A model generated the notes under the pieces. It ran no database searches and was not told the DNA's origin. It saw nothing but the letters and a program-made list of their open reading frames with translations. The position numbers and the translations under genes are program-made. A DNA stretch of 64,000 nt from Arundinibacter roseus (GTDB taxonomy: Bacteria; Bacteroidota; Bacteroidia; Cytophagales; Spirosomataceae). The stretch is from contig NZ_SMJU01000020.1 in the NCBI RefSeq assembly GCF_004348825.1, positions 18,302 through 82,301 on the forward strand, written 5' to 3'. This document shows positions 18,427 through 26,469 of the stretch, in pieces (position 1 is the stretch's first letter; every line of letters begins with the position of its first letter).

Positions 18427-19833
18427 ATGAACAGAACCCTTTCCATGAAACGTAGTGCCCTTTGGTTTTTATCCTATTGTCTGGCAGTTTGCCCTCTGCT
18501 GGCGCAAAATCTGGCAGAAAAGGGCCCATTAAAGGTTAGTGCCAATCAGCGGTATCTGCAAACGGCCGATGGCCAGCCCTTTGTGTGGCTGGGCGATACG
18601 GCCTGGGAACTTTTCCACCGGCTTAACCGTGAGGAAGCGGATCGCTATCTGACCAAACGTGCCCAGCAAGGTTTCACAGTGGTGCAGGCAGTGGTACTGG
18701 CAGAACTTGACGGGCTGCATACGCCCAATCCTTACGGGGAGGTTCCGCTGGAAAATAATGACCCAACCAAACCGCGCGAAGCGTATTTTAAGCATGTTGA
18801 TTATATTATCGACAAAGCGGCTTCTCTGGGGATTTATATAGCCCTTCTGCCCACCTGGGGTGATAAACTTTTTAAGGACAACTGGGGCAAAGGACCGGAG
18901 ATATTTAACGAGTCAAACGCACAAGTCTACGGTGCGTATTTGGGAAGACGTTACAAAACCAGAAAAAATATTATTTGGGTTTTGGGTGGTGACCGTAATC
19001 CCCGGAATGAAGCAGACGTAGCCGTTTGGCGGGCCATGGCCCGGGGTGTTGCCGAAGGCTGCGGTGGTTTGGAAAATGCCCTGATGACCTACCATCCTCA
19101 ACCCAATAGTCTGGAAGATGCGGGGTCTTCGAAATGGTTTCATGCGGACAAATGGCTGGATTTCAATATGTTTCAGACCGGGCATTGTCGTGAAATCAAT
19201 GTGTGGGACCGAATTCAGGTGGCTTACAACAAAACCCCAATAAAGCCCGTGTTGGACGGGGAACCGATTTATGAGGATCATCCGGTTTGTTTCAATGCCA
19301 AAGATTTAGGAACATCCAGCGCATATGACATCCGCAAGCATGCATATCTGGATTTTTTTGCAGGCGCCTTTGGACACACCTACGGGTGCCACGGCGTGTG
19401 GCAAATGTATGCTCCCGGTCGGGAAGCTGTCAATGGGCCGCACCATTTTTGGTACGATGCCCTGGATTTGCCGGGGGCAAATCAACTGAAATTTGTCCGG
19501 AAATTGATCGAATCCCGACCCATTTTTGATCGTGTGCCCGATCAGAGTCTGATAACGGATGCTGGCCAAACGCACAACCGGATTCAGGCGACGCGCGGAA
19601 AGGACTACATTTTTGTGTACAGCGCGCAGGGGAATGACATTACGGTAAATCTGGGAAAAATAGCTGGCAAAAATCTGCAGGTCCGCTGGTACAATCCTAA
19701 AAATGGAGAAATAAAAACCCAGAGTCCGGTGGAAAATACGGGACAAAAGACGTTTGTCCCTCCAACGCGCGGTTACGGACAGGATTGGGTGTTGATGCTG
19801 GACGATTCGGCCAAAAATTATCCAAATCCCTAA
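18427..19833 (+). CDS. GH140 apiosidase-like glycoside hydrolase (DUF4038)
   Basis: This 468-aa secreted protein matches DUF4038, renamed apiosidase-like, the GH140 family that removes D-apiose from rhamnogalacturonan-II side chains. The signal peptide lies at about residues 7-27 (an in-frame ATG at 18445 is an equally good start). The signature WLGDTAWELFHRL spans residues 54-66, followed by a (beta/alpha)8 barrel with IDKAASLGIYIALLPTWGDK and NIIWVLGGDRNPRN. A C-terminal beta domain (about 370-460, collagen-binding-like) ends PPTRGYGQDWVLMLDD. It lies 45 bp after the ApnO-like gene. It would feed free apiose to the importer encoded downstream. Confidence 0.8.
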   Translation: MNRTLSMKRSALWFLSYCLAVCPLLAQNLAEKGPLKVSANQRYLQTADGQPFVWLGDTAWELFHRLNREEADRYLTKRAQQGFTVVQAVVLAELDGLHTPNPYGEVPLENNDPTKPREAYFKHVDYIIDKAASLGIYIALLPTWGDKLFKDNWGKGPEIFNESNAQVYGAYLGRRYKTRKNIIWVLGGDRNPRNEADVAVWRAMARGVAEGCGGLENALMTYHPQPNSLEDAGSSKWFHADKWLDFNMFQTGHCREINVWDRIQVAYNKTPIKPVLDGEPIYEDHPVCFNAKDLGTSSAYDIRKHAYLDFFAGAFGHTYGCHGVWQMYAPGREAVNGPHHFWYDALDLPGANQLKFVRKLIESRPIFDRVPDQSLITDAGQTHNRIQATRGKDYIFVYSAQGNDITVNLGKIAGKNLQVRWYNPKNGEIKTQSPVENTGQKTFVPPTRGYGQDWVLMLDDSAKNYPNP

Positions 19834-20043
19834 GCGAAAGCCAGGTTGGAACGAAAAGCAGGCATTAGGGCGTGGCGGCCTTTTGCTTTTTAGTCAAGAG
19901 CCTGGAATGATGTAAAACGCCATAGAAAAAACCCTGTGTAATGATGCTCATGACATCAATCCCTGCGGCATGCCTCATTCCGGGCCAGGTATTATTTACT
20001 CAAATGAATTTCCAGGGAGGCATTAGCTGAATAATCCGAACCA

Positions 20044-21063
20044 ATGAAAAAACGAACCTGTGCGATCATCGGAACCGGCTTTTGGGCCAACTATCAGATT
20101 CCCGCCTGGCAGGAACTGGACGGGGTTGAAATCGTGGCGGTGTATAATCGCACGCTTTCGCGAGGGCAGCAGGTAGCCAAAAAATTCGGCATCGGACCTG
20201 CTTACGATGACGCAGCCCGTATGCTGCAGGAGCACAAACCTGACTTTGTGGACATTATTACCGACGTGGACACGCATGCCGCGTTTACAAAACTGGCTGC
20301 GACGCACCGGGCGGATGTCATTTGCCAAAAACCGATGGCACCTTCGTATCACCAGGCCAGCGAAATGTTGCAATTTTGTGAGCAGCAGCAGGTTAAGCTA
20401 TTTATTCACGAGAACTTTCGTTGGCAGGCGCCGATTCGGGCACTCAAAAAAATCCTGGATTCTGGCCGCATCGGAACGCCCTTCAAAGCCCGGATTTCTT
20501 TTTGCTCGGGCTTTCCGGTATTTGAAAATCAGCCATTTTTGGCCGAATTAGAGCATTTTATATTGACTGACGTCGGCTCGCACGTACTGGATGTCAGTCG
20601 GTTTTTGTTTGGGGAAGCTCGTTCGGTTTACTGCCAAACCCGGCGGGTAAATCCCAACATTCGGGGTGAAGATGTAGCCAATGTCTTTCTGGAAATGCAA
20701 GGTGGTCTACATTGCTTCGTAGAAATGTCCTATGCATCTATACTTGAAAAAGAAAGCTTTCCTCAGACACTCGTACTGGTGGAAGGCGATAAAGGCTCGG
20801 TCGCATTAGGTCATGACTTTGAACTGAAAATGACTACCAGGCAAGGTACGACCTGCGAAATAAGTCGTCCCGTGATGTACCCCTGGCTCGATCCCGACTA
20901 TGCGGTAGTGCACGCAAGTATAGTAGAATGTAACCGAAATATCCTGCTCGGACTAAACGGTGGAAATGCCGAAACCACGGGTTCGGACAATCTCAAAACT
21001 GTGGCGCTGGTGTGGGCCAGCTATGCATCAGCAGCAGAGGGAAGAGTTATTTATTTATCCTGA
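20044..21063 (+). CDS. D-apiose dehydrogenase-like Gfo/Idh/MocA oxidoreductase
   Basis: This 339-aa protein is a Gfo/Idh/MocA family NAD(P)-dependent dehydrogenase. The nucleotide-binding GTGFWA is at residues 10-15, the active-site lysine sits in a QKP motif (residues 95-97; EKP is usual), and DVGSHVLDVSRFLFG near residue 177 carries the expected Asp and His. The GTGFWANYQIPAWQELDGVE start resembles D-apiose dehydrogenases (ApsD), which make D-apionolactone. A 210-bp gap separates it from the apiosidase, and 21 bp separate it from the ABC ATPase. The specific substrate is inferred from the neighbours. Confidence 0.7.
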   Translation: MKKRTCAIIGTGFWANYQIPAWQELDGVEIVAVYNRTLSRGQQVAKKFGIGPAYDDAARMLQEHKPDFVDIITDVDTHAAFTKLAATHRADVICQKPMAPSYHQASEMLQFCEQQQVKLFIHENFRWQAPIRALKKILDSGRIGTPFKARISFCSGFPVFENQPFLAELEHFILTDVGSHVLDVSRFLFGEARSVYCQTRRVNPNIRGEDVANVFLEMQGGLHCFVEMSYASILEKESFPQTLVLVEGDKGSVALGHDFELKMTTRQGTTCEISRPVMYPWLDPDYAVVHASIVECNRNILLGLNGGNAETTGSDNLKTVALVWASYASAAEGRVIYLS

Positions 21064-21084
21064 ATACCAAAGCAAGGCCTGTCT

Positions 21085-22566
21085 ATGCTCCGAATTGAAC
21101 ATGTTTCCAAAACATTTCCTGGTGTAAAAGCCCTTAACAAGGTATCTCTGGAAGTGCATGCCGGCCAGGTACACGCCATTTGTGGGGAAAACGGAGCCGG
21201 CAAAAGTACCCTGATGAATTGTCTGGTGGGTGCTGTTCAACCGGACGAAGGACAATTGTATTGGGAAAATGAACCGGTGAGCATTCGTTCGTTTCAGCAG
21301 GCGGCTCGATTGGGCATTTCAATTGTTTATCAGGAACTTAGTATAATCGATAGTCTAAGCGTGGGCGAAAATATTTTTGCCGGACATCCACCCCTTACAC
21401 GCTTTGGGATGATCGATTTTGCCGAACAAAATCATCAGGTAAGAAAAATGCTTGTGCGCCTTGGAATGGCAGCTCTTGATCCCGGGCAAAAAACCGGACT
21501 TCTTTCGGTAGCCGCCCGGCAGATGATTGAGCTTGGAAAAGCATTGATCGTTCGGCCCCGGCTGCTTATACTGGATGAACCAACCGCCTCGCTGACTGAC
21601 AAAGAAAGCAAGGTTCTTTTTTCAATAATTCGGGAGATAAGCCAGCAGGGCACGGCGGTGGTGTATATTTCTCACCGAATGCCGGAAATTATGCAGATTT
21701 CTGACCGTATTACGGTTCTCAAAGATGGAAGCTATCAGGGTACGTTTCCTACAAACGAAATCACGGTTGATCAGCTCATTCAAAAGATGGTTGGCCGGGC
21801 CCTTACCACCTTTCAGGCAAAGTCCCACGCCACCTCAGAGGTAGTGCTTCATGTGCAAAACCTATCGGGTAAAGGGTTCCAGAATGTGAGTTTTGAGATA
21901 AAAAAAGGAGAAATTGTAGGCTTTGCCGGGCTTGTTGGCGCCGGACGTACCGAATTAGCTCTGGCAATTTTCGGGGAAACTCCCGCCCTAAGCGGAACAA
22001 TTGAGCTCGAGGGTCAACCTTTTCTACCTCAATCGCCCCGAGAGGCTATTCAGAAAGGAATTGCCTATGTACCCCAGGAACGCAAGTGGCTAGGACTTTT
22101 TATGGAAAAATCAATTGTTGAGAATATTGCTTCCTCTCAGCTTGAAAAAGGCTGGTATCGAAAACATATTCATGAAAAGAACGCGCAGGAGCTTTGCCGG
22201 AATCGGGCCATCCGTACCCCTTCTGTCTGGCAGCAGGTTCGGAAATTAAGCGGGGGAAATCAACAAAAGGTGGTCCTTGCCAAATGGCTGAATACCAGGC
22301 CCGAATTGCTTATAGTCGATGAGCCAACGCATGGGGTTGACGTTGGGGCGAAAGCTGAAATTTACGAATTGCTGAAAGAACAAACCAAGGCCGGAAAAAG
22401 TGTTATGCTGATTTCCAGCGAATTACCCGAATTGCTCGCCCTGTCGGATCGGGTGCTGGTGATGTATCAGGGGCAAATTGTAAAAGAAATAACACGAGAG
22501 CAGGCTACCGAAGAAAACCTTCTGCACTATGCTTCGGGCCGTACCGATTCCATTTCCTCACCCTAA
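21085..22566 (+). CDS. Sugar ABC importer ATPase, RbsA type (two ATPase domains)
   Basis: This 493-aa protein has two fused ABC domains, as in RbsA, XylG and MglA. The first has Walker A GENGAGKST (residues 34-42) and LLILDEPTASL. The second has the signature LSGGNQQK near residue 388 and Walker B LLIVDEPTHGVD near 409, with a degenerate Walker A (GLVGAGRTE), as is normal for this class. It energises uptake with the permease encoded 5 bp downstream and the lipoprotein after it. D-apiose is the likely cargo by context. Confidence 0.9.
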   Translation: MLRIEHVSKTFPGVKALNKVSLEVHAGQVHAICGENGAGKSTLMNCLVGAVQPDEGQLYWENEPVSIRSFQQAARLGISIVYQELSIIDSLSVGENIFAGHPPLTRFGMIDFAEQNHQVRKMLVRLGMAALDPGQKTGLLSVAARQMIELGKALIVRPRLLILDEPTASLTDKESKVLFSIIREISQQGTAVVYISHRMPEIMQISDRITVLKDGSYQGTFPTNEITVDQLIQKMVGRALTTFQAKSHATSEVVLHVQNLSGKGFQNVSFEIKKGEIVGFAGLVGAGRTELALAIFGETPALSGTIELEGQPFLPQSPREAIQKGIAYVPQERKWLGLFMEKSIVENIASSQLEKGWYRKHIHEKNAQELCRNRAIRTPSVWQQVRKLSGGNQQKVVLAKWLNTRPELLIVDEPTHGVDVGAKAEIYELLKEQTKAGKSVMLISSELPELLALSDRVLVMYQGQIVKEITREQATEENLLHYASGRTDSISSP

Positions 22567-22571
22567 AAAAC

Positions 22572-23543
22572 TTGATGCCCATGAACCTGACCAAACACTT
22601 ACAGGACCGCGTTCTGACCCTCGGTTTTACTACGCTGCTGCTTTGTGTACTTATGACAATTGTCTTTCCTACGCAATTTGCGACGGTTGATAATTTTTCT
22701 CAAATTTTGCTGAATCTCTCCATTGACACCATCGTCGCGGTTGGAATGATGATCCTGATGATTGCCGGAATGTTTGACCTCTCGGTGGGATCCACGGTTG
22801 CTTTTTCGGGAGGTATGGCGGGCTATCTGATGTACTATCACCAAACCCCCGTTTTTCTGGCAATTCTTGCCGGACTACTCGGCTCGCTGGTGATTGGGTT
22901 TGTAAACGGATGGTTTATTGCCAAAGGGGGAATTAATCCGATGATCCAAACCCTGGCCATGATGGGCATCGTCAGGGGCTTTGCCCTCATGCTGAGCGGT
23001 GCAGGAATCCAGAATTTCCCCTACGAGTTTATTTACATCGGTCAGTCGCGGCTTCTAAAATTACAGGCACCAGTCTGGTATATGATTGGCACTGTGCTGG
23101 TCATGGCATGGCTGGTCAATAAAACCGTGTTTTTTCGGCGCTATTATTTTATTGGTGGCAATGAAAAAGCGGCCCGGCTATCGGGCATTGAAGTTGAAAA
23201 AATGAAGATATGGGCCTTTGTTATTTCTGCTTTGCTGGCAGGTATTGCCGGAATCCTGCTTTCTTCCCGCCTCGGAGCCGCCCTATCCACCTCTGGTCGA
23301 GGTCTGGAACTACGGGTGATTACCGCGGTAATTTTGGGAGGGGCCAGTCTTTCGGGAGGCTATGGCAAAATTGGCGGAGCCTTCCTGGGAGCTCTTTTTA
23401 TGGCCATTGTGAACAACGCGCTTATTATTGGCCGAATATCGGGCTACTGGCAGGAGGTTATTCTGGGAAGTATCCTGATTACTGCCGTCGGTCTGGATCA
23501 ATGGCTCATTCGCCGAAGTCAGCGGGTAAAACTCAAATCATAA
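22572..23543 (+). CDS. Sugar ABC importer permease, RbsC type
   Basis: This 323-aa membrane protein matches ribose-type permeases (BPD_transp_2). It has eight to ten hydrophobic helices, the motif AGMFDLSVGSTVAFSGGMAG near residue 65, the conserved NGWFIAKGGINPMIQTLAMM near 112, GGNEKAARLSGI near 195 and ILGGASLSGGYGKIGGAFLG near 255. It forms the channel with the RbsA-type ATPase. An in-frame ATG (M2/M3 region) makes the exact start uncertain by a few residues. Confidence 0.9.
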   Translation: MMPMNLTKHLQDRVLTLGFTTLLLCVLMTIVFPTQFATVDNFSQILLNLSIDTIVAVGMMILMIAGMFDLSVGSTVAFSGGMAGYLMYYHQTPVFLAILAGLLGSLVIGFVNGWFIAKGGINPMIQTLAMMGIVRGFALMLSGAGIQNFPYEFIYIGQSRLLKLQAPVWYMIGTVLVMAWLVNKTVFFRRYYFIGGNEKAARLSGIEVEKMKIWAFVISALLAGIAGILLSSRLGAALSTSGRGLELRVITAVILGGASLSGGYGKIGGAFLGALFMAIVNNALIIGRISGYWQEVILGSILITAVGLDQWLIRRSQRVKLKS

Positions 23544-23549
23544 GCAGCT

Positions 23550-24569
23550 ATGAATTGTATGAACTATCAAAAACTATACTGGGTTAGTCTGTTTATTTTC
23601 TTGGCCTGTGAACCCCCTCCGCGCTCAGGCCAAGTGTCTGCTACACAAACAGCAGGTAAAGAGACATTTATCACTTCCGAAACCGTTGATCCAAACGAAG
23701 AGTATGTGATGGTGACCACCGCCGTGAATTTGCCCTTATATGTCAATCACGATCAGGCTGCCTTTAAATCATGGGGAGAAAAAATGGGGGTAAAAACGAC
23801 CATCCTTGGGCCTTCCGAATGGGACGTGCCAGCCCAGATTGCTACTATTGAACAGGTAATTCCATCCAAACCTGCCGGCCTGCTGATCAACGGTACTGAC
23901 CCTGGGATTGCCCAGGCAATTCGAAAAGCCGTTGAGGCCGGAATACCAACGGTGGTTTACGATTCTGAAATTCCAAATTCTAATCGTCACAGCTTTATTG
24001 GAAGTGATTGGTACGAAATGGGCCGTTTGCAGGGCGAGCGCATGGCCAAACTCATCGGTGGGAAGGGGAAGGTTGCCGTCATGGGTATTTTGGGTATGGA
24101 AAATATGGAAGCTGGTTTCTCTGGCTTCCAGGATGCCATTAAAAAATTTCCAGGCATTGTATTCATTGGCAAATATGATGACAAAGCCAACGTAGAAGTC
24201 GCCGCCCGCGTGGCCTCGGATCTGCTGTCCGCCCATCCGGATTTGGCAGGGATGGCGGGATTTGATTCCAATTCCGGACCCGGTATGGCCCTTGCCGTCA
24301 AAGAAGCCCGAAAGGTCGGAAAGGTTAAACTAACCACCGTTGATGCCGAACCTGAACATATTCAACTCATCAGGGATGGCGTGGTGCAGTATCTTGTTGG
24401 ACAAAAAAGAAAGTTGTTCACCTATTTAGGAGCCCAGTTTTTGTTTGACATGCGCCATAAAACCCTTCCATTGTCGAGCAACGATGCCGCCACCGGGATC
24501 ATTCCGATCCCGCGTTCGGTCACAACGGGTTCGATCGAAATTGACAGTACCAATGTATTTGGGTTTTAA
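23550..24569 (+). CDS. Sugar-binding lipoprotein of the ABC importer
   Basis: This 339-aa protein is a ribose-type periplasmic binding protein with a lipoprotein signal: the hydrophobic run ends LFIFLAC, with the lipidated cysteine at residue 20. The mature part has the two-lobe PBP1 pattern (EYVMVTTAVNLPLYVNHDQA, PAGLLINGTDPGIAQAIRKA, AGFDSNSGPGMALAVKEARK). It is cotranscribed with the permease (6 bp apart). As the specificity component it would bind D-apiose if the cluster assignment is right. Lipid anchoring of a binding protein is unusual in Gram-negatives but common in Bacteroidota. Confidence 0.85.
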   Translation: MNCMNYQKLYWVSLFIFLACEPPPRSGQVSATQTAGKETFITSETVDPNEEYVMVTTAVNLPLYVNHDQAAFKSWGEKMGVKTTILGPSEWDVPAQIATIEQVIPSKPAGLLINGTDPGIAQAIRKAVEAGIPTVVYDSEIPNSNRHSFIGSDWYEMGRLQGERMAKLIGGKGKVAVMGILGMENMEAGFSGFQDAIKKFPGIVFIGKYDDKANVEVAARVASDLLSAHPDLAGMAGFDSNSGPGMALAVKEARKVGKVKLTTVDAEPEHIQLIRDGVVQYLVGQKRKLFTYLGAQFLFDMRHKTLPLSSNDAATGIIPIPRSVTTGSIEIDSTNVFGF

Positions 24570-24579
24570 CACCTACGCT

Positions 24580-26328
24580 ATGAATTCATCAGGATATTTT
24601 GGAACCAAAGATAAATTACCACCCCTGATTTCCCTGCGGGCAGGCCCGGTGGTGTGTACTTACGAGCTGGGTAAACTACGGTATATTTACCACCAGGATG
24701 AAGAGCTTTTACGTATGGTTTACGTGGCGGTTCGGGATCAGGAGTGGAATACCATACCCTATTCGATTGAAAAGGAGAACATAGTTAATACTCAGAATTC
24801 TTTTTCCATTCGCTATACAGCACTTTTTAAACAGAAAGAGGTAAGCTACCGGGCAGAAGTTGAACTGATTGGTAATTCGGATGGGGAAATTAGTTGTAGT
24901 TTACAGGGAACAGCCGAGAGTGACTTTCTTCGCAATCGCATCGGCTTTTGCGTGTTGCACCCAATAGACTCCTGCGTGGGGCAACCTGTCGAAATTACGC
25001 AGCCGGATGGGAAAACGTATGCAGGTACTTTTCCCGACTTAATCAGCCCCCACCAGCCATTTCTTAAAATAGCTGCCCTGGGATGGCACACTCGCACCGG
25101 GTTCGAGGCCCAACTCCGTTTTGAAGGCGACGAATTTGAAACCGAAGATCAGCGCAACTGGACGGACCATTCCTTCAAAACGTATAGTACCCCTTTGCGT
25201 CTTGTCAAACCGGTGGCGATCAAAAAAGGCGATCAGATCTGGCAAAAGGTGGTTTTCCAACCAGTATCTAATCTGCCTTTTGTAAGCCAGGTAAAAATCC
25301 AGTGCATTGACATTACAGAACACGGAACTGTTCCATTTCCAGCACTCGGACTGGCGCGAAATGCTCTTACTCTTACTCCCCAGGACATTAGCAGACTCCA
25401 TCAGGTGCCTTTTGATCACTATCGCTACACTATAAATCTTGCTGAGGTTGACTGGATCCAGGATTTTCGCAGGGTGTATGCCGATGCCCGTTTACTTTTC
25501 ACTTCGCTTGAACTAGTGGTTGAGTTTGGACATAACGTCTGGCAGGAACTGGTGGAACTAGTCACGGAATTAACGGCAAAGAGCACACAAATTAGTAGTA
25601 TTCTGGTAGTTCCGTTGTGGGATGGAAAAAATTCAGGTCAGTTTGAAATGGTGTACGATGTTCTGAAAAAATACTTTCCGGCTATACCTGTGGGATACGG
25701 GACCCAGCAGTTTTTTGCGGAACTAAACCGCAATCGGCCCACGCATGAAGCCTTTGATTTTGTAAGTTTTTCGGTCAATCCCCAGGTCCATGCCTTTGAT
25801 TTTCGGACAATTATTGAGAATTGTGAGGCGCAGGCATACACCATTCATACGGCTCAATCTTTTGTAGATTCGACCAAATCGATTCATTGCTCGCCTCTTA
25901 CATTTCGGGTGCGAGATTCGGCTTACGCCCACGATCCTCGGTTGCATACCGACTTTGCCGCAGCCTATATGCTGCTTAGCCTCCGCTATTTGGCAGGAGT
26001 CAGTCAGCTGACACTATTTGAAACCCATGGGGAGAATGGTCTGATGCCTGCCGCAGGGGATGAATCAAGGAGAAAAACCTTCCCAGTCTTTGACTATTTG
26101 AAACAGATAAAACTGTTTAAACCTACTTTACTGGGTCTTACCCACTCTTCAAATCCCAGGTGTTGCGATTGTCTTCTTCTTCAAAATGAAGCTGGCGAAA
26201 AGCGATATTATGTCATTAATTTTTCTACTCAAAAATGCAAAATTCGATTAAACGAAAGTGATAGAATCCTGCAACTTTTGCCCGAAAGCATATCGCTTTG
26301 GGATGGAAAGGAGCATCGTGTCTGTTAA
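24580..26328 (+). CDS. ApnL-like D-apionolactone lactonase
   Basis: The preferred ATG at 24580 is 11 bp after the binding-protein stop and gives 582 aa; an ATG at 24553 in frame would overlap that gene. There is no signal peptide, so the protein is cytoplasmic. Sequence patterns match what I recall of D-apionate lactonase, a large enzyme of about 600 aa: PVVCTYELGKLRYIYHQDEE at the start, GFCVLHPIDSCVGQPVEI near residue 125, and EDQRNWTDHSFKTY near 190. It would hydrolyse the lactone made by the dehydrogenase to D-apionate for the ApnO-like enzyme. It ends the operon. Confidence 0.65.
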   Translation: MNSSGYFGTKDKLPPLISLRAGPVVCTYELGKLRYIYHQDEELLRMVYVAVRDQEWNTIPYSIEKENIVNTQNSFSIRYTALFKQKEVSYRAEVELIGNSDGEISCSLQGTAESDFLRNRIGFCVLHPIDSCVGQPVEITQPDGKTYAGTFPDLISPHQPFLKIAALGWHTRTGFEAQLRFEGDEFETEDQRNWTDHSFKTYSTPLRLVKPVAIKKGDQIWQKVVFQPVSNLPFVSQVKIQCIDITEHGTVPFPALGLARNALTLTPQDISRLHQVPFDHYRYTINLAEVDWIQDFRRVYADARLLFTSLELVVEFGHNVWQELVELVTELTAKSTQISSILVVPLWDGKNSGQFEMVYDVLKKYFPAIPVGYGTQQFFAELNRNRPTHEAFDFVSFSVNPQVHAFDFRTIIENCEAQAYTIHTAQSFVDSTKSIHCSPLTFRVRDSAYAHDPRLHTDFAAAYMLLSLRYLAGVSQLTLFETHGENGLMPAAGDESRRKTFPVFDYLKQIKLFKPTLLGLTHSSNPRCCDCLLLQNEAGEKRYYVINFSTQKCKIRLNESDRILQLLPESISLWDGKEHRVC

Positions 26329-26372
26329 TGTGGAATTTAAATTCACCGTCCAATGAATGAATTAGTAATATA

Positions 26373-26402
26373 TGTGGCTGGCCCATGCCTTGGTTAGCCA
26401 CA
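26373..26402 (+). terminator. Hairpin between convergent genes
   Basis: TGTGGCT (26373-26379) pairs with AGCCACA (26396-26402). It lies 45 bp after the lactonase stop and 68 bp before the stop of the convergent ABC/M1 gene. No long T tract follows, so confidence is limited. Confidence 0.4.
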
Positions 26403-26469
26403 TTCTGAACATTACGCACTGCCTCGAAAGTTTCATCACCCTTTACAATACCTCTGAATTCCTTGTTCC

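Noticed and set aside
15681..26328. Cluster as a SusCD polysaccharide utilisation locus
   Set aside because: No SusC or SusD homologue is present; uptake genes are of the ribose ABC type.
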